A stretch of 64,000 bases of DNA, from NCBI GenBank assembly GCA_023436205.1, contig JAEZKC010000006.1, forward strand, positions 76,197 through 140,196, given 5' to 3'. The notes beneath the pieces were generated by a model. It searched no databases. It was not told the DNA's origin and saw only the letters and a list, made by a program, of their open reading frames with translations. The position numbers and the translations under genes were made by a program. Origin of the DNA: Fibrobacterota bacterium. Lineage in GTDB: Bacteria > Fibrobacterota > Chitinivibrionia > Chitinivibrionales > Chitinispirillaceae. Shown here one piece after another: positions 26,641 to 37,200 of this stretch; position 1 is the stretch's first letter, and each line of letters opens with the position of its first letter.

Positions 26641-26699
26641 CAGAAAAGGATTATCGTTAGCCTTTTTTCATATACTCAACAATCAGAAGGGAGTTATTT

Positions 26700-26984
26700 A
26701 TGAACGTGAAACCGCTTGCTGACAGAGTCATTGTGCGCACCCTGGGCGCAGAGGAGAAAACTGCCGGTGGCATTATCATTCCCGATAACGCCAAGGAAAA
26801 GCCTCAGAAGGGTGAAGTGGTCGCAGTGGGTCCCGGTAAAGTGGCCGATAACGGCACTGCCATCCAGATGACTCTGAAAAAGGGCGACAAGGTCCTTTAT
26901 GGAAAATATTCCGGTACAGAGGTTTCCATCGATGGTGAGGACTACCTCATCATGCGTGAAAGTGATGTTCTGGCTGTTATGTAA
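26700..26984 (+). CDS. groES: Co-chaperonin GroES
   Basis: 94 residues. Forms the heptameric lid of the GroEL chamber. Starts with 'MNVKPLADRVIV', carries the mobile loop 'EEKTAGGIIIPDNAKEKPQ' and ends with 'EDYLIMRESDVLAVM', all standard. AGGGAG precedes the ATG. It is the first gene of the heat-shock operon under the CIRCE operator, with groEL 50 bases downstream. Confidence 0.98.
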   Translation: MNVKPLADRVIVRTLGAEEKTAGGIIIPDNAKEKPQKGEVVAVGPGKVADNGTAIQMTLKKGDKVLYGKYSGTEVSIDGEDYLIMRESDVLAVM

Positions 26985-27034
26985 TCCTTTAGGTAACCAA
27001 TCATCCATTTATATAATGAATAGGAGTTTTTACT

Positions 27035-28702
27035 ATGGCAGGAAAGCAACTGGCATTTGATATAAGCGCTCGTGAAAAGCTTCTCAAAGGTGTTGATACT
27101 CTGGCGAATGCTGTCAGAGTGACTCTCGGTCCCCGTGGCCGTAATGTCGTTCTCGATAAAAGCTTTGGCTCTCCTACAGTAACAAAAGACGGTGTCACTG
27201 TCGCTAAAGAGATTGAGCTGGATGACAAGTTCGAAAATATGGGTGCTCAGATGGTCAAGGAAGTGGCTTCCAAAACTTCCGATGTGGCCGGTGACGGTAC
27301 AACTACCGCTACTGTGCTTGCTCAGGTTATCGCTCGTCTGGGTATCAAGAATGTCACCGCCGGGGCTGATGCCATGGCTCTCAAGCGCGGAGTCGATAAG
27401 GCTGTTCGGGTAATGGTCGAGAGACTTAAGCAGGATTCAAAGCCCATTTCCGGTAAAAAGGAGATTGCTCAGGTCGGTTCCATTTCTGCCAACAATGATT
27501 CCGAAATTGGTAATCTGATCGCAGATGCTATGGAAAAAGTGGGTAAAGATGGCGTGATTACTGTTGAAGAGGCCAAGAGCATCGATACCAATCTGGAAGT
27601 GGTTGAAGGTATGCAGTTTGATCGCGGCTATATTTCTCCTTACTTCGTGACAAACTCCGATACAATGGAGTGCATCATGGATGATCCCATGATTTTGATT
27701 TACGACAAGAAGGTCAGCGCCATGAAGGATCTTCTTCCGCTGCTTGAGAAAGTGGCTCAGATGGGTAAGGCCCTGGTGATTATTGCCGAAGACGTTGAAG
27801 GTGAAGCTCTTGCAACTCTGGTGGTGAATAAACTCCGTGGCACACTCAAAATTGCCGCTGTCAAGGCTCCCGGTTTCGGTGACCGCAGAAAGGCCATGCT
27901 GGAGGATATCGCTATTCTCACTGGCGGTATTGTCATCTCCGAAGATGCTGGTTTCAAGCTTGAAAACACTACCGTCGATTCACTCGGTAGGGCAAAGCGG
28001 GTTACTATCGATAAGGAAAACACTACTATTATCGAGGGTGTGGGCAAAGCCGAGGATATCAAAGCTCGTGTAAATCAGATTAGAAAGCAGATCGAGGACA
28101 CTACTTCCGATTACGATCGTGAGAAGCTCCAGGAGCGCCTCGCAAAGCTGGCCGGCGGTGTCGCGGTTATCAATATCGGTGCGGCAACCGAATCTGAAAT
28201 GAAGGAGAAGAAGGCCAGAGTTGAGGATGCTCTTCATGCTACTCGTGCCGCTGTTGAAGAGGGTATTGTCCCTGGTGGTGGTGTGGCCCTTATTCGCGCT
28301 TCTTCATCGCTCGATGAGCTTAAGCTTGAAGGGGATGAGAAAATCGGTGTTGATATTATCCGCCGTGCCTGCGAGGAGCCTCTTCGTATGATCGTTGCCA
28401 ATGCCGGTGGAGAGCCTTCTGTTGTTGCCAACGAGGTGAAGAACGGTAAAGGTGCTTACGGTTACAATGCTTACGCTTCAAAGTATGAAGATCTCATCGA
28501 AGCTGGTGTTATCGATCCTACAAAGGTAACCCGTACAGCTCTGGAAAATGCTGCTTCTATTGCAAGTCTTGTGCTTACTACCGAGTGTATCATCTCCGAA
28601 GTTCCTCAGGAGAAGAAGGATATGCCCGCTGGTGGTATGGGCGGCATGGGCGGTATGGGAATGGGTGGTATGGGTGGTATGGGCGGAATGGACATGATGT
28701 AA
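27035..28702 (+). CDS. groEL: Chaperonin GroEL
   Basis: 555 residues, somewhat longer than E. coli GroEL. Folds proteins in an ATP-driven double ring with GroES. The ATP site 'VTLGPRGRNVVLDKSFG' and 'DVAGDGTTTATVLAQ' are intact, as is 'GGGVALIRA'. It ends in an extended Gly-Gly-Met tail of several repeats, normal for group I chaperonins. AGGAG precedes the ATG. A 28-base palindrome lies between it and hrcA. Confidence 0.98.
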   Translation: MAGKQLAFDISAREKLLKGVDTLANAVRVTLGPRGRNVVLDKSFGSPTVTKDGVTVAKEIELDDKFENMGAQMVKEVASKTSDVAGDGTTTATVLAQVIARLGIKNVTAGADAMALKRGVDKAVRVMVERLKQDSKPISGKKEIAQVGSISANNDSEIGNLIADAMEKVGKDGVITVEEAKSIDTNLEVVEGMQFDRGYISPYFVTNSDTMECIMDDPMILIYDKKVSAMKDLLPLLEKVAQMGKALVIIAEDVEGEALATLVVNKLRGTLKIAAVKAPGFGDRRKAMLEDIAILTGGIVISEDAGFKLENTTVDSLGRAKRVTIDKENTTIIEGVGKAEDIKARVNQIRKQIEDTTSDYDREKLQERLAKLAGGVAVINIGAATESEMKEKKARVEDALHATRAAVEEGIVPGGGVALIRASSSLDELKLEGDEKIGVDIIRRACEEPLRMIVANAGGEPSVVANEVKNGKGAYGYNAYASKYEDLIEAGVIDPTKVTRTALENAASIASLVLTTECIISEVPQEKKDMPAGGMGGMGGMGMGGMGGMGGMDMM

Positions 28703-28741
28703 TAACATCTGGTCTTTTTCGTAGTACTAATTCATGTTTTA

Positions 28742-28769
28742 TGTCACAGGGGCAATTGCCCCTGTGACA
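28742..28769. promoter_or_regulatory. Perfect 28-bp palindrome between groEL and hrcA
   Basis: TGTCACAGGGGCAA (28742-28755) is followed at once by its reverse complement to 28769. As RNA it forms a long stem. It is not followed by a T run, so it is a poor terminator; an RNA-processing site, stabilising hairpin for groEL mRNA or protein-binding palindrome are alternatives. Confidence 0.75.
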
Positions 28770-28796
28770 CTATTTATCAAATCGGTCCAGGAGTTT

Positions 28797-29837
28797 ATGG
28801 AGCCGGAAAAACTTACAGAGCGTGAGCAGCAGGTACTCGAGGCAGTTGTAAGAAATTACATTCACAGTGCTGCACCGACCAGTTCCCGTTATTTGTCAAA
28901 GCAGAATGGCTTTGAACTTTCTCCCGCATCTATTCGTAATGTGATGGGTGATCTTGAGGAGCGTGGTTTCATAACGCAGCCCCACACTTCTGCTGGTCGC
29001 ATACCCACAGATAAAGGGTATCGCTACTATGTGGACTGCATGATGCGCTGCATGGAACTTCCCGATCAGACAAAGTGTCTTATCCGCAAATCTCTTGTCA
29101 GGGTGGATCATTCTGATATTCACCTTTTGATGGAAGCTACTTCCCGGGCTTTGAGCAAGGCCACTAATCAGCTCGGAATCATACTCGCACCAAAGCTCAC
29201 CAAGGGCATTTTCCGCCAGGTGCACATTTTTTCCATGGGTTCCGGACGTTATCTCATGAACGTGACTATAGATTCGGGGTTCGTAAAAACCATGGTGGTG
29301 GAGCTCCATACCGAAATCGCTCAGGAACGTCTGGAATCGGCTTGTCGCATAATCACCTCCCGGTTTACCGGAATGGCTCTCGATGAGGTGTGTGATCAGG
29401 AGTTACAGGAGTTAGGAGATGTGGAAGAGCTTGAGCTTGGGGTTGTACGGCTTTTGGTGCCCTCTTTGAAAAAGCTTATCGAGCAGAAGGAAGATGAAAA
29501 AGTGTATGCTGACGGGCAGACCAATGTGATGCTGCAGCCTGAGTTTTTTAGCAGGGAGCGAATCGCGGCTTTGATAGAGATACTGGAGGAGAAGAAACTG
29601 CTGATGCATCTTTTTGACCCCCCTCGGGAGCCGCACCAGACTGGAGGAATAGTCATTTCCATTGGCGGAGAGAACAGGGGAGATCAGCTTCAGTCATTCA
29701 GCATCATCAAAACTGCTTATCAGGTCGGGAACATGACTGGGTGTTTGGGGGTGATCGGTCCTAAAAGGATGCCCTATCCTTATCTGGTCTCAACTGTCAC
29801 CTATACCGCGCAGCTTTTAGGAGAATTATATTCCTGA
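28797..29837 (+). CDS. hrcA: Heat-inducible transcription repressor HrcA
   Basis: 346 residues from ATG 28797, with AGGAG upstream; the frame is open to 28734 through the palindrome, which makes the longer start unlikely. An N-terminal winged helix ('TEREQQVLEAVVRNYI', 'LSPASIRNVMGDLEERGF', 'HTSAGRIPTDKGYRYYVD') is followed by a GAF-like dimer domain. It represses class I heat-shock genes by binding CIRCE, and GroEL controls its activity. Its place inside the operon it controls gives autoregulation. Confidence 0.95.
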   Translation: MEPEKLTEREQQVLEAVVRNYIHSAAPTSSRYLSKQNGFELSPASIRNVMGDLEERGFITQPHTSAGRIPTDKGYRYYVDCMMRCMELPDQTKCLIRKSLVRVDHSDIHLLMEATSRALSKATNQLGIILAPKLTKGIFRQVHIFSMGSGRYLMNVTIDSGFVKTMVVELHTEIAQERLESACRIITSRFTGMALDEVCDQELQELGDVEELELGVVRLLVPSLKKLIEQKEDEKVYADGQTNVMLQPEFFSRERIAALIEILEEKKLLMHLFDPPREPHQTGGIVISIGGENRGDQLQSFSIIKTAYQVGNMTGCLGVIGPKRMPYPYLVSTVTYTAQLLGELYS

Positions 29838-29990
29838 ACCGATGTCCGTGCTATTATTTTAGGGGTTTCCTTTTTAAAATGTCCGCTTTCAGGTTTAATC
29901 CTGTTTTGGGATTTCAGAGTTGAACCACTCCCGCGATGGCTGGGGTAAGCGTTTCAGAATACGTCGGATTTTAGAAATGAGGGGTTCATA

Positions 29991-30596
29991 ATGAATTCAG
30001 AAGAAAAGAAAAATAAAGATAGTGAAAAGCAGAATCCGGAGCAGACTTCCGAAAACATGGAGGACAATGCTCAGCAGATTGCTCAGGAGCAGCAAACCGT
30101 TCAGGAGCAGGCTGGTGAGATCACTGAAACTCTTGAAGACGTTAAGAATGAGTTGGAGCAGGCCCGCGACAGACATCTAAGGCTCATGGCCGAATTTGAC
30201 AATTACAAGAGACGAACCGGTCGTGATTTCGAGCGGCTGATCGAGTCTGCTAACGAAAAACTGATGCTTGAATTCATTGATGTAAGAGAAAATTTTGATC
30301 GAGCTTTGAAAGCTGGTGAATCTGGCGGTGATTTTCAGAGCTTTTTTGATGGTATGAAGCTTATCTATTCCAAGTTTAATGATGTTCTGGGCAAAAACGG
30401 TCTTGAGGCGTTTGGTGAGCCCGGAGATGCTTTTGATCCTCAAATTCATGATGCATTGATGAAAAGTCCTCATGCGGATATTGCCGAAGATCACATCGCT
30501 GATGTGTTTGAAAAAGGGTACCGTTTGAAGGAAAAGGTTATTAAGCATGCAAAGGTGATCGTCTCCAGCGGTGCTCCTGAGCAGGAAAACAAGTAA
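29991..30596 (+). CDS. grpE: Nucleotide exchange factor GrpE
   Basis: 201 residues. Releases ADP from DnaK. A polar, Gln/Glu-rich N-terminal coiled coil of about 60 residues is followed by 'RLMAEFDNYKRRTGRDFE' and the C-terminal 'GDAFDPQIHDALM' beta-wing region, the GrpE signature. GAGGGG is upstream of the ATG. dnaJ follows 15 bases later. dnaK is not in this window, so it must be elsewhere. Confidence 0.95.
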   Translation: MNSEEKKNKDSEKQNPEQTSENMEDNAQQIAQEQQTVQEQAGEITETLEDVKNELEQARDRHLRLMAEFDNYKRRTGRDFERLIESANEKLMLEFIDVRENFDRALKAGESGGDFQSFFDGMKLIYSKFNDVLGKNGLEAFGEPGDAFDPQIHDALMKSPHADIAEDHIADVFEKGYRLKEKVIKHAKVIVSSGAPEQENK

Positions 30597-30611
30597 GGAT
30601 CAGGCAAGACA

Positions 30612-31733
30612 ATGGCAAAAGCAGATTATTACGAAATTTTGGGCGTGTCCAAAGATGCCAGTGATGACGATATTAAGAAAGCCTATCGGAAACTGGCGGT
30701 GAAATATCATCCCGATAAAAATCCCGGAGATAAATCTGCCGAGGAAAAATTTCGGGAAGCGACTGAAGCTTATGAAGTGCTTAAGGATCCCAAAAAGCGG
30801 ACCCAGTATGATCAGTTCGGGCATGCGGCATTTGAAGGAGCCAGCGCCGGAGGCGGTTACGGTGGTTTTGGCGGATACGGCGCAGCTGGATTCGATCTCT
30901 CCGACGCACTTCGTGCGTTCATGAATGATTTTGGCGGTGACTCACTCTTTGGGGACCTTTTCGGCTGGGGTGGTTCCCGTGGAGGGAGAGGGGGGGGTAC
31001 TGCAGGTATTCGAGGAAATGATCTGCAGATCAGATTACCGCTTACCCTTGAAGAGATATCCACCGGTGTCAAAAAGACTATCAAAGTAAAACGAATGGAC
31101 CGCTGTGCCGAGTGTGGCGGTAGCGGGTCAAAAACCGGCAAGCGTAATGTATGCCCCAAGTGCAATGGCAGTGGTAGAATTAGACAGGTGGCCAACTCTT
31201 TTTTCGGGCAGGTGATTCAGGAAAGTGTTTGTCCAACCTGCAGAGGTGAAGGGTACGTGGTTGCGGATGCCTGCCCTGTTTGCGGTGGCAGTGGGTTGCA
31301 GCAGATCGAAACAACGGTCACAGTTGACATTCCGGCTGGGGTTTCGGAAGGAAACTATTTGACTGTACCTGAAAAGGGAGATGCTGGGAGAGCTGGTGGT
31401 CCGGCTGGTGATTTGATTGTGCTAATTCAGGAAAAACCTCATGATTTTTTCCATCGACACGGCATCGATCTTACCTGCGAGCTTAATGTCTCCTTTTCTG
31501 AAGCTGCGCTGGGAAGTTCCAAGACTATTCCAACTCTTGATGGAAAAGTGAATTTAAAAATTCCTGCAGGTACTCAGTCTGAAAAGATTTTCAGGTTAAG
31601 GGACAAAGGACTTCCGGTTTTACATGGGAGAGAACGAGGAGACCTTCTGGTGAAGGTGCATGTTTCCACTCCCGAAAAACTCAGCAAACCTGCAAAAGAG
31701 CTGTTTGAAAAATTGGCCCAGTTGGGGATTTGA
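30612..31733 (+). CDS. dnaJ: Chaperone DnaJ (Hsp40 type I)
   Basis: 373 residues. J domain at 4-70 with the HPD loop in 'KYHPDKNPG'. A Gly-rich segment follows at ~78-130, then four C-x2-C-x-G-x-G zinc repeats (CAECGGSG, CPKCNGSG, CPTCRGEG, CPVCGGSG) and the C-terminal substrate-binding domains. Stimulates DnaK ATPase and delivers clients. Last gene of the heat-shock operon; its stop abuts the stop of the convergent HAMP-like gene with no spacer. Confidence 0.97.
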   Translation: MAKADYYEILGVSKDASDDDIKKAYRKLAVKYHPDKNPGDKSAEEKFREATEAYEVLKDPKKRTQYDQFGHAAFEGASAGGGYGGFGGYGAAGFDLSDALRAFMNDFGGDSLFGDLFGWGGSRGGRGGGTAGIRGNDLQIRLPLTLEEISTGVKKTIKVKRMDRCAECGGSGSKTGKRNVCPKCNGSGRIRQVANSFFGQVIQESVCPTCRGEGYVVADACPVCGGSGLQQIETTVTVDIPAGVSEGNYLTVPEKGDAGRAGGPAGDLIVLIQEKPHDFFHRHGIDLTCELNVSFSEAALGSSKTIPTLDGKVNLKIPAGTQSEKIFRLRDKGLPVLHGRERGDLLVKVHVSTPEKLSKPAKELFEKLAQLGI

Positions 31734-32300
31734 TCAGAATTCAATCTTCTGCATCACTTCCAGAATCTTCCTAAGCTCCTCTTGTGTAGCTGCGGGATTT
31801 CCGGGTTGATCGTTTGCAGCCTTGGCGCTCTGGCGTATTTCCAGCAGCGTTTTGCGAAAGAAATCGGTTGCAGCATTGCATTGAATGGTCAGTTCCTTCA
31901 TTTCGTTCTTCTCTCGAAATGCTAGAGTTGTATTGAGTTTACCGGTTTTTATCCGGGAGGCCCATTTTTCAACTTTGTAGAGCGGAACAGCAATTTTGCG
32001 GGATGAAAAGAGCCCTATACCGATTGCTATGAGAATGCTGATCGTTTGAGCGGTGATTATGGCTGGCAATACAATTCCCAGAATGCTTACCAGTTTTAGA
32101 TCCATCATCACATCATTGCTCATGAAGAAAAAATTTCCATTGTTGGATCTGGAGATGTAGTGAAAGCTGATGATCAGGGTTGTAAGACCAGTAGTGAGCA
32201 GAATCGTGAGGAAGATTTGAAACAGTACCTTTATTTGAATCGATTTCTTGATGAAAAAATTTCTTACGGGTCTGCGCACATTTGGCTGATCGGATGTCAT
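31734..32300 (-). CDS. Two-TM membrane protein with HAMP-like linker
   Basis: 188 residues from ATG 32298-32300, with AAGGAG upstream; the frame is open to 32393. Two transmembrane helices (about 25-48 and 75-105) flank a short external loop. A HAMP-like stretch follows ('RKIAVPLYKVEKWASRIKTG'), then a C-terminal coiled coil. There is no kinase, cyclase or methyl-accepting output domain, so it is a stand-alone sensor-like or adaptor membrane protein. Partner unknown. Confidence 0.7.
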   Translation of the reverse strand: MTSDQPNVRRPVRNFFIKKSIQIKVLFQIFLTILLTTGLTTLIISFHYISRSNNGNFFFMSNDVMMDLKLVSILGIVLPAIITAQTISILIAIGIGLFSSRKIAVPLYKVEKWASRIKTGKLNTTLAFREKNEMKELTIQCNAATDFFRKTLLEIRQSAKAANDQPGNPAATQEELRKILEVMQKIEF

Positions 32301-32449
32301 GATACTCCTTAAAGTAGTAACGAAACAGTTGAAAACATCTGTTAAACCTGAAAGTACTATTATATATTGGAAAAATAGAACGGAACTGAACAACTTGCAA
32401 TGTATGCTTAGCCTGAAAAGTTCCGAAAATGGAGTCGACTGGAGTTTTT

Positions 32450-34258
32450 ATGGATGGCAGTATTAACGAAAAAGTAGTGGTTCTCGATTTTGGTGGTCAG
32501 TACGCACACTTGATCGCCAACAGAATCCGGCGTCTGGGCGTATATTCTGAAATTCTGCCCTGCGATGTTGAGGTATCCAAACTTGATGGGTATAAAGGGA
32601 TCATCTTTTCCGGAGGCCCTCACAGTGTTCTGGATGATGGGTGTCCTATTTGTGACCGGAAACTACTTGAGCTCAATATTCCCGTTCTGGGGTTATGTTA
32701 CGGGCATCAGCTTATAGCCAAAATGCTTGGCGGAAATATTTCAAGAGGGGAGCACAGGGAGTATGGAAGAGCTACTCTTGAGGTGAAAGAAAAGGTGCCG
32801 CTCTTTTCCGGCCTCGGAACCCGTGAACAGATTTGGATGAGTCATGGTGATGCCGTAGAGGTTCTGCCCGCAGGTTTCCGAATTCTTGGTTCCACATCGG
32901 ACTGTGAAACTGCAGCCGTGGGCGATGAAAATCGGCTCATATTCGGGTTGCAGTTTCATCCTGAAGTGACCGACACTCCCAATGGAATGAAAATTCTGCG
33001 CAATTTTCTTGATATTTGTCAGTGCTCGAGCAGCTGGAATCCTCAGACGTTTGTTGAGGAGATCGGTGCACAGGTAAAAAGCGCCAGTCGGGGACGTAAA
33101 GTATTTCTGCTTGTTTCAGGCGGTGTCGATTCCACGGTAGCCTTTACGCTCCTGAATAAGGTCCTCGGTCCTGAGCATGTTCTTGGTCTGCATATCGATA
33201 ATGGTCTTATGCGCCATCAGGAATCAGCAGATATTATCGATTATATGCACCGTAACGGGTATGATAACCTTTATATCGAAGATGCTTCCAGTGATTTTCT
33301 TTCTGCTCTGGAAGGGGTCAGCGAACCTGAGCAGAAGAGGAAAATAATAGGTAACCTTTTTATTGATATTAAAGAACGGGCATTTAACAAGCTCGGCCTC
33401 AACGCCGACGAATGGATTCTCGCTCAGGGGACCATATATCCCGATACTATCGAAAGTGCAGGCACAAAGCACGCTGATAAAATCAAAACCCATCATAACA
33501 GAGTCGATATAATTCTGGAGCTGATCGAAAAGGGACTTGTGATAGAACCTCTCGCTCAACTTTACAAAGACGAAGTGCGAATGCTCGGTGAAGCACTCGG
33601 CATTCCTCATCAGCTTGTTTGGCGTCACCCGTTCCCCGGCCCGGGTCTCGGTGTGAGAGTTTTGTGTTCGGATGGTGAATGTCAAGATGTTTCTGAATCC
33701 GATACCGCAAAACTCCGACAGATTGCAGATTCTGCCGGCTATTCCTCCATCATACTTCCTTTGCGCAGTGTGGGTGTTCAGGGTGATGGAAGGACCTACG
33801 CTCATCCCGCACTTGTAAAAGGGAAATGTGATTGGTCAAAGCTTGAAGATCTTTCAACAAAAATAACCAATTCCGTACGTTCAGTTAACAGAGTTGTATT
33901 CGGTCTGAATGTGGGGGATTCAATGAAGTATCGATTGATCAGCGCTTACATGACTCGCGAAAGGCTTGACAAACTTAGAGCTGTTGATGCCGTCGTTACC
34001 GATGTCCTGCATAAATCTGGAGAATATGATGAAGTTTGGCAAATGCCGGTGGTATTACTGCCTGTCGTAAATGAAAACGGGGGAGAATGTGTTGTGCTTC
34101 GGCCAATAGTTTCCCAGGAAGCCATGACCGCAAGGTTCTTTCCTCTCAAAGAGAAAACTCTTGAGGAAATAGTAAGTGGCATTTCTAAAATCGAAGGAAT
34201 CGGAGATCTGTTTTATGATGTTACTCATAAACCGCCAGCAACTATTGAATGGGAATAA
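32450..34258 (+). CDS. guaA: GMP synthase, long form with duplicated C-terminal subdomain
   Basis: 602 residues from ATG 32450 (GGAG upstream); common bacterial GuaA is about 515-525. Converts XMP to GMP with glutamine and ATP. The class I amidotransferase domain has C83 in GLCYGHQ and 'GLQFHPEVTDT'. The PP-loop is SGGVDST near 215. The dimerisation region appears twice: 'PLRSVGVQGDGRTY' plus 'VRSVNRVVF' is followed by a second unit with 'VVLRPIVSQEAMTARFF' and the terminal 'KPPATIEWE'. This arrangement resembles the two-subdomain form of human GMPS. Confidence 0.93.
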   Translation: MDGSINEKVVVLDFGGQYAHLIANRIRRLGVYSEILPCDVEVSKLDGYKGIIFSGGPHSVLDDGCPICDRKLLELNIPVLGLCYGHQLIAKMLGGNISRGEHREYGRATLEVKEKVPLFSGLGTREQIWMSHGDAVEVLPAGFRILGSTSDCETAAVGDENRLIFGLQFHPEVTDTPNGMKILRNFLDICQCSSSWNPQTFVEEIGAQVKSASRGRKVFLLVSGGVDSTVAFTLLNKVLGPEHVLGLHIDNGLMRHQESADIIDYMHRNGYDNLYIEDASSDFLSALEGVSEPEQKRKIIGNLFIDIKERAFNKLGLNADEWILAQGTIYPDTIESAGTKHADKIKTHHNRVDIILELIEKGLVIEPLAQLYKDEVRMLGEALGIPHQLVWRHPFPGPGLGVRVLCSDGECQDVSESDTAKLRQIADSAGYSSIILPLRSVGVQGDGRTYAHPALVKGKCDWSKLEDLSTKITNSVRSVNRVVFGLNVGDSMKYRLISAYMTRERLDKLRAVDAVVTDVLHKSGEYDEVWQMPVVLLPVVNENGGECVVLRPIVSQEAMTARFFPLKEKTLEEIVSGISKIEGIGDLFYDVTHKPPATIEWE

Positions 34259-34261
34259 GAA

Positions 34262-34283
34262 AGGGCAGGTTCAACCCTGCCCT
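34262..34283. terminator. Terminator between convergent guaA and peptidase genes
   Basis: AGGGCAGG (34262-34269) pairs perfectly with CCTGCCCT (34276-34283) around a six-base loop. It lies between the stop of guaA (34258) and the stop of the leftward gene (34286). The T run is short, so strength is uncertain. Confidence 0.6.
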
Positions 34284-34285
34284 CG

Positions 34286-37200
34286 TTAAAACTCTGCACC
34301 TAGAGAAAAATAGTTGATAGGTGGTCCGACAATTGTCTCCCAGTCTGTTGGCCACCCTCGATCATACCGCAAAACGAAAATTCCCAGATTTGCCCTCATC
34401 CCAAATCCTATACCCCCATACAATTTGTCGGGAACGGGAAAAACGTTTCGCTGGTCATTACGATCCCAGGCATTGCCTGCGTCCGCAAACACTGCTCCGT
34501 TTACATAGCGAATCTGTATCGGGAGCGGCCACACTGTAGAAACCTCCCGTATGAATGGAAATCGAAATTCTGTATTGAAAAGCACAGCTCGTTCACCAGT
34601 TAAATCGAAATAGTTCCATCCTCTCAAGGGAGCCATAATGTCTGAATAAAAACTGAATGGGAGATTGCTCTCGTAATTGGTCTGATTTACATTGTAATTA
34701 AACCAGTTTTCACTCCCTCCCAGGAAAAACCTGCGTGCAGGTTTACCGTCACTAATCGAAACACTCGCTCCTGCTGTAAAACGATTTGCCCACACAAACT
34801 TTTTCCCAATGTGCAGATAGTGGCGAATGTCCACATCACCGGAAACAAAAGACTCATCTATAATCTTTATTGCAGGAGACATAAGAAGCCGCACATTTCC
34901 CCGGAAACCATTTAGCGGGCCGGTTATACCCCATAGAATATTATCATAAGAGTAACTGAGTGAAGAGAGAAGTACATTTGAATTGGTGACTTTCCCCTCC
35001 TCTTCCATAGGCACTCGTTCAATGTGTCGTCCGTAAATACTTAAATCCACTCTGCTGAAAATAGAAAACGGGTAGCTCAGACCGAGAAATCCACCGAATT
35101 CAGTATCATGGTAGAAGTAGTTATAGAAACCGTCCTGGGTGTAATCCTTGGAATAGTAAACTCCCGATGAAATATCACATCTCTGCTTCAGGTAGTCATA
35201 CGCCAGATACAGATGCATGTACTCATCGATGCGCCCCTGAAGATCTCCCGCCAGGGTTATTCTGTGATCGCCCATGATATCACTGAATGCCATAAGCCAC
35301 TGACCTGCCACCCCACTGTAGGTGTCAAGCCCAACGCCGAACATCATCAGATCCGGTGTGAAGCGAAGAGAATACGCTTTTGCTGTTGGGATATCCCTAA
35401 TTGGAATAAATGACAGTTTTGCAGAATCTGATGCATCGGTTGTCTTCGTTGTCCCTATTTCGACCTCAGGCTGGACTTCTAACGTTTCTTCTTTTACTAC
35501 ATCAACCGAGACAGTTGTTGTTCCGTTTGTCGATAGTAAATCGCTGCATGCCACACTTGAATCACTAGTCGGATCTGTGGAATCGCTGCTTACCATTGAG
35601 AGGTCAGTAGCTGCTTTCGTGGAATCACTAAATATCTTTGCAGAATCAGCAGTAACCGTTGTAGAACCGCTGCTGCTAACCGTTGTGGAGTCTAAACCCG
35701 TTATTTTGAGATTATCGCTGATCATAGTCGAATCAGTTGCAGTTGCTGCAGAATCCTCATCGGCAGTCTCCTTAATCTGTCTTACAAAGAAAGGAACCGA
35801 ATCATTCTTCTCATGCTCTGCCCAGCGTGTAAGTGCAAGTGTGTCCTTCTGAAGCTTTCTGAGGGGATCTTTCATCAGCCAAATATCCCATCCCTGATTT
35901 TGAAACTGGTCAAACACAATGGCATCTGCAGACCAGTCAGGATTAGAACATCCTCCTGCATAATCGGTAAGCGGTCTTGCTTCGTTCAGACTGTCTGTTA
36001 AGGAAATGTATAAATTGTCGATACCGTTTCTGTCCGAAACAAACAGGATATAGGAGCCGTTCGGAGAAAATACAGGTTGCTTTTCGTTCCACTCACTATT
36101 CGTTCTGTTCAGAATTTTTTCTTCAGCAACATCGTACAGTGCCAGATTTGACATCGGATGAACAGCGTTGGATGCAAGTCCGGAAGTATCTTTGATGGTA
36201 AAGATGATCTGCTGTCCGTTTGGGGAAAACCTGGGATTGTTTTCTACGGCTACACTGTTCGTGAGACGTCTGCTCTGGGATGTCTTCAGATCGTAAATGA
36301 AAAGATCCGTTTGCCCCTGATCAATTGCCGTAAATGTAATGGCATCTGCGGTCTTGCTCCAGTCGGGGGCGCTAATGGCTGTATAAGGGAGCCTTATTGT
36401 CCTGCGCAGCTTTTTTCTTTTAATATCTACGATTCGAATTTCATTTGACCCTTTGTTTTTAGTGACAAACGCAAGTGAATTTCCATCCGGGGACCAGCAC
36501 ATCCCTGCCCGAAACGGTTGAAATGATTCAAAAAAACCGCCGTAGCCACTCTGGCTTATCTTCTGAAGTAGTTTTCCCTTGCGGTCTGTAATGATGATGC
36601 TGGTATAATCATTTATATCGCTGAAAAAGGCAATCTTTGACCCATCCGGAGAGATGCGCGGATGAAGGTTGAAATGGCTTTTGTCATCCAGATGAGAAGT
36701 TATGGGAACTGCCTGTGTTGATGGACTGATCCGTTTTCCGATTTCTGGCCAGTAAATGCGTCTGAGTTCTCTGATCCATTCCTTGCCGAGTGCAGTAGCA
36801 TCCTTTTTGTAGATTTTCTGGATTGAATTATCGACAGATTTGCTGCGCTTGAATTCTCTGAGCATCTCTGTGAATAAACTGTCCCCACCTGTTGAATAAA
36901 GATAGTAAAGAAATGACTGCCCACCTTTGTAGGCAAGATAGCCGTCAAGTTCGGGGCCGGGCAGCGGCACGGTGCTGTTTAACACCCGGTCCATAAGAAA
37001 CATATCCGCTTCTTTATTCCAGCCGCTCGACAGTACTTCTGCAAGTCCTTCATTGAACCAAAGCGGCACCTGGACGGTAGCCCCTTTAAAGATGCTTGAT
37101 CCCTCATATAGTATACCGAAGATAAAGGCATGCACCATTTCATGATGAAGCACATGGCGCAGCTCTTCAAGAGAACCATTATAGGGTACGGTTACTCTGG

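Noticed and set aside
28625..28699. GGT-ATG repeats at the end of groEL
   Set aside because: This is the normal Gly-Gly-Met tail of group I chaperonins.
35213..35852. Rightward frames opposite the peptidase-barrel gene, rich in Ser and Val
   Set aside because: They are antisense to the Ser/Thr/Asp-rich linker and reflect its repeats.
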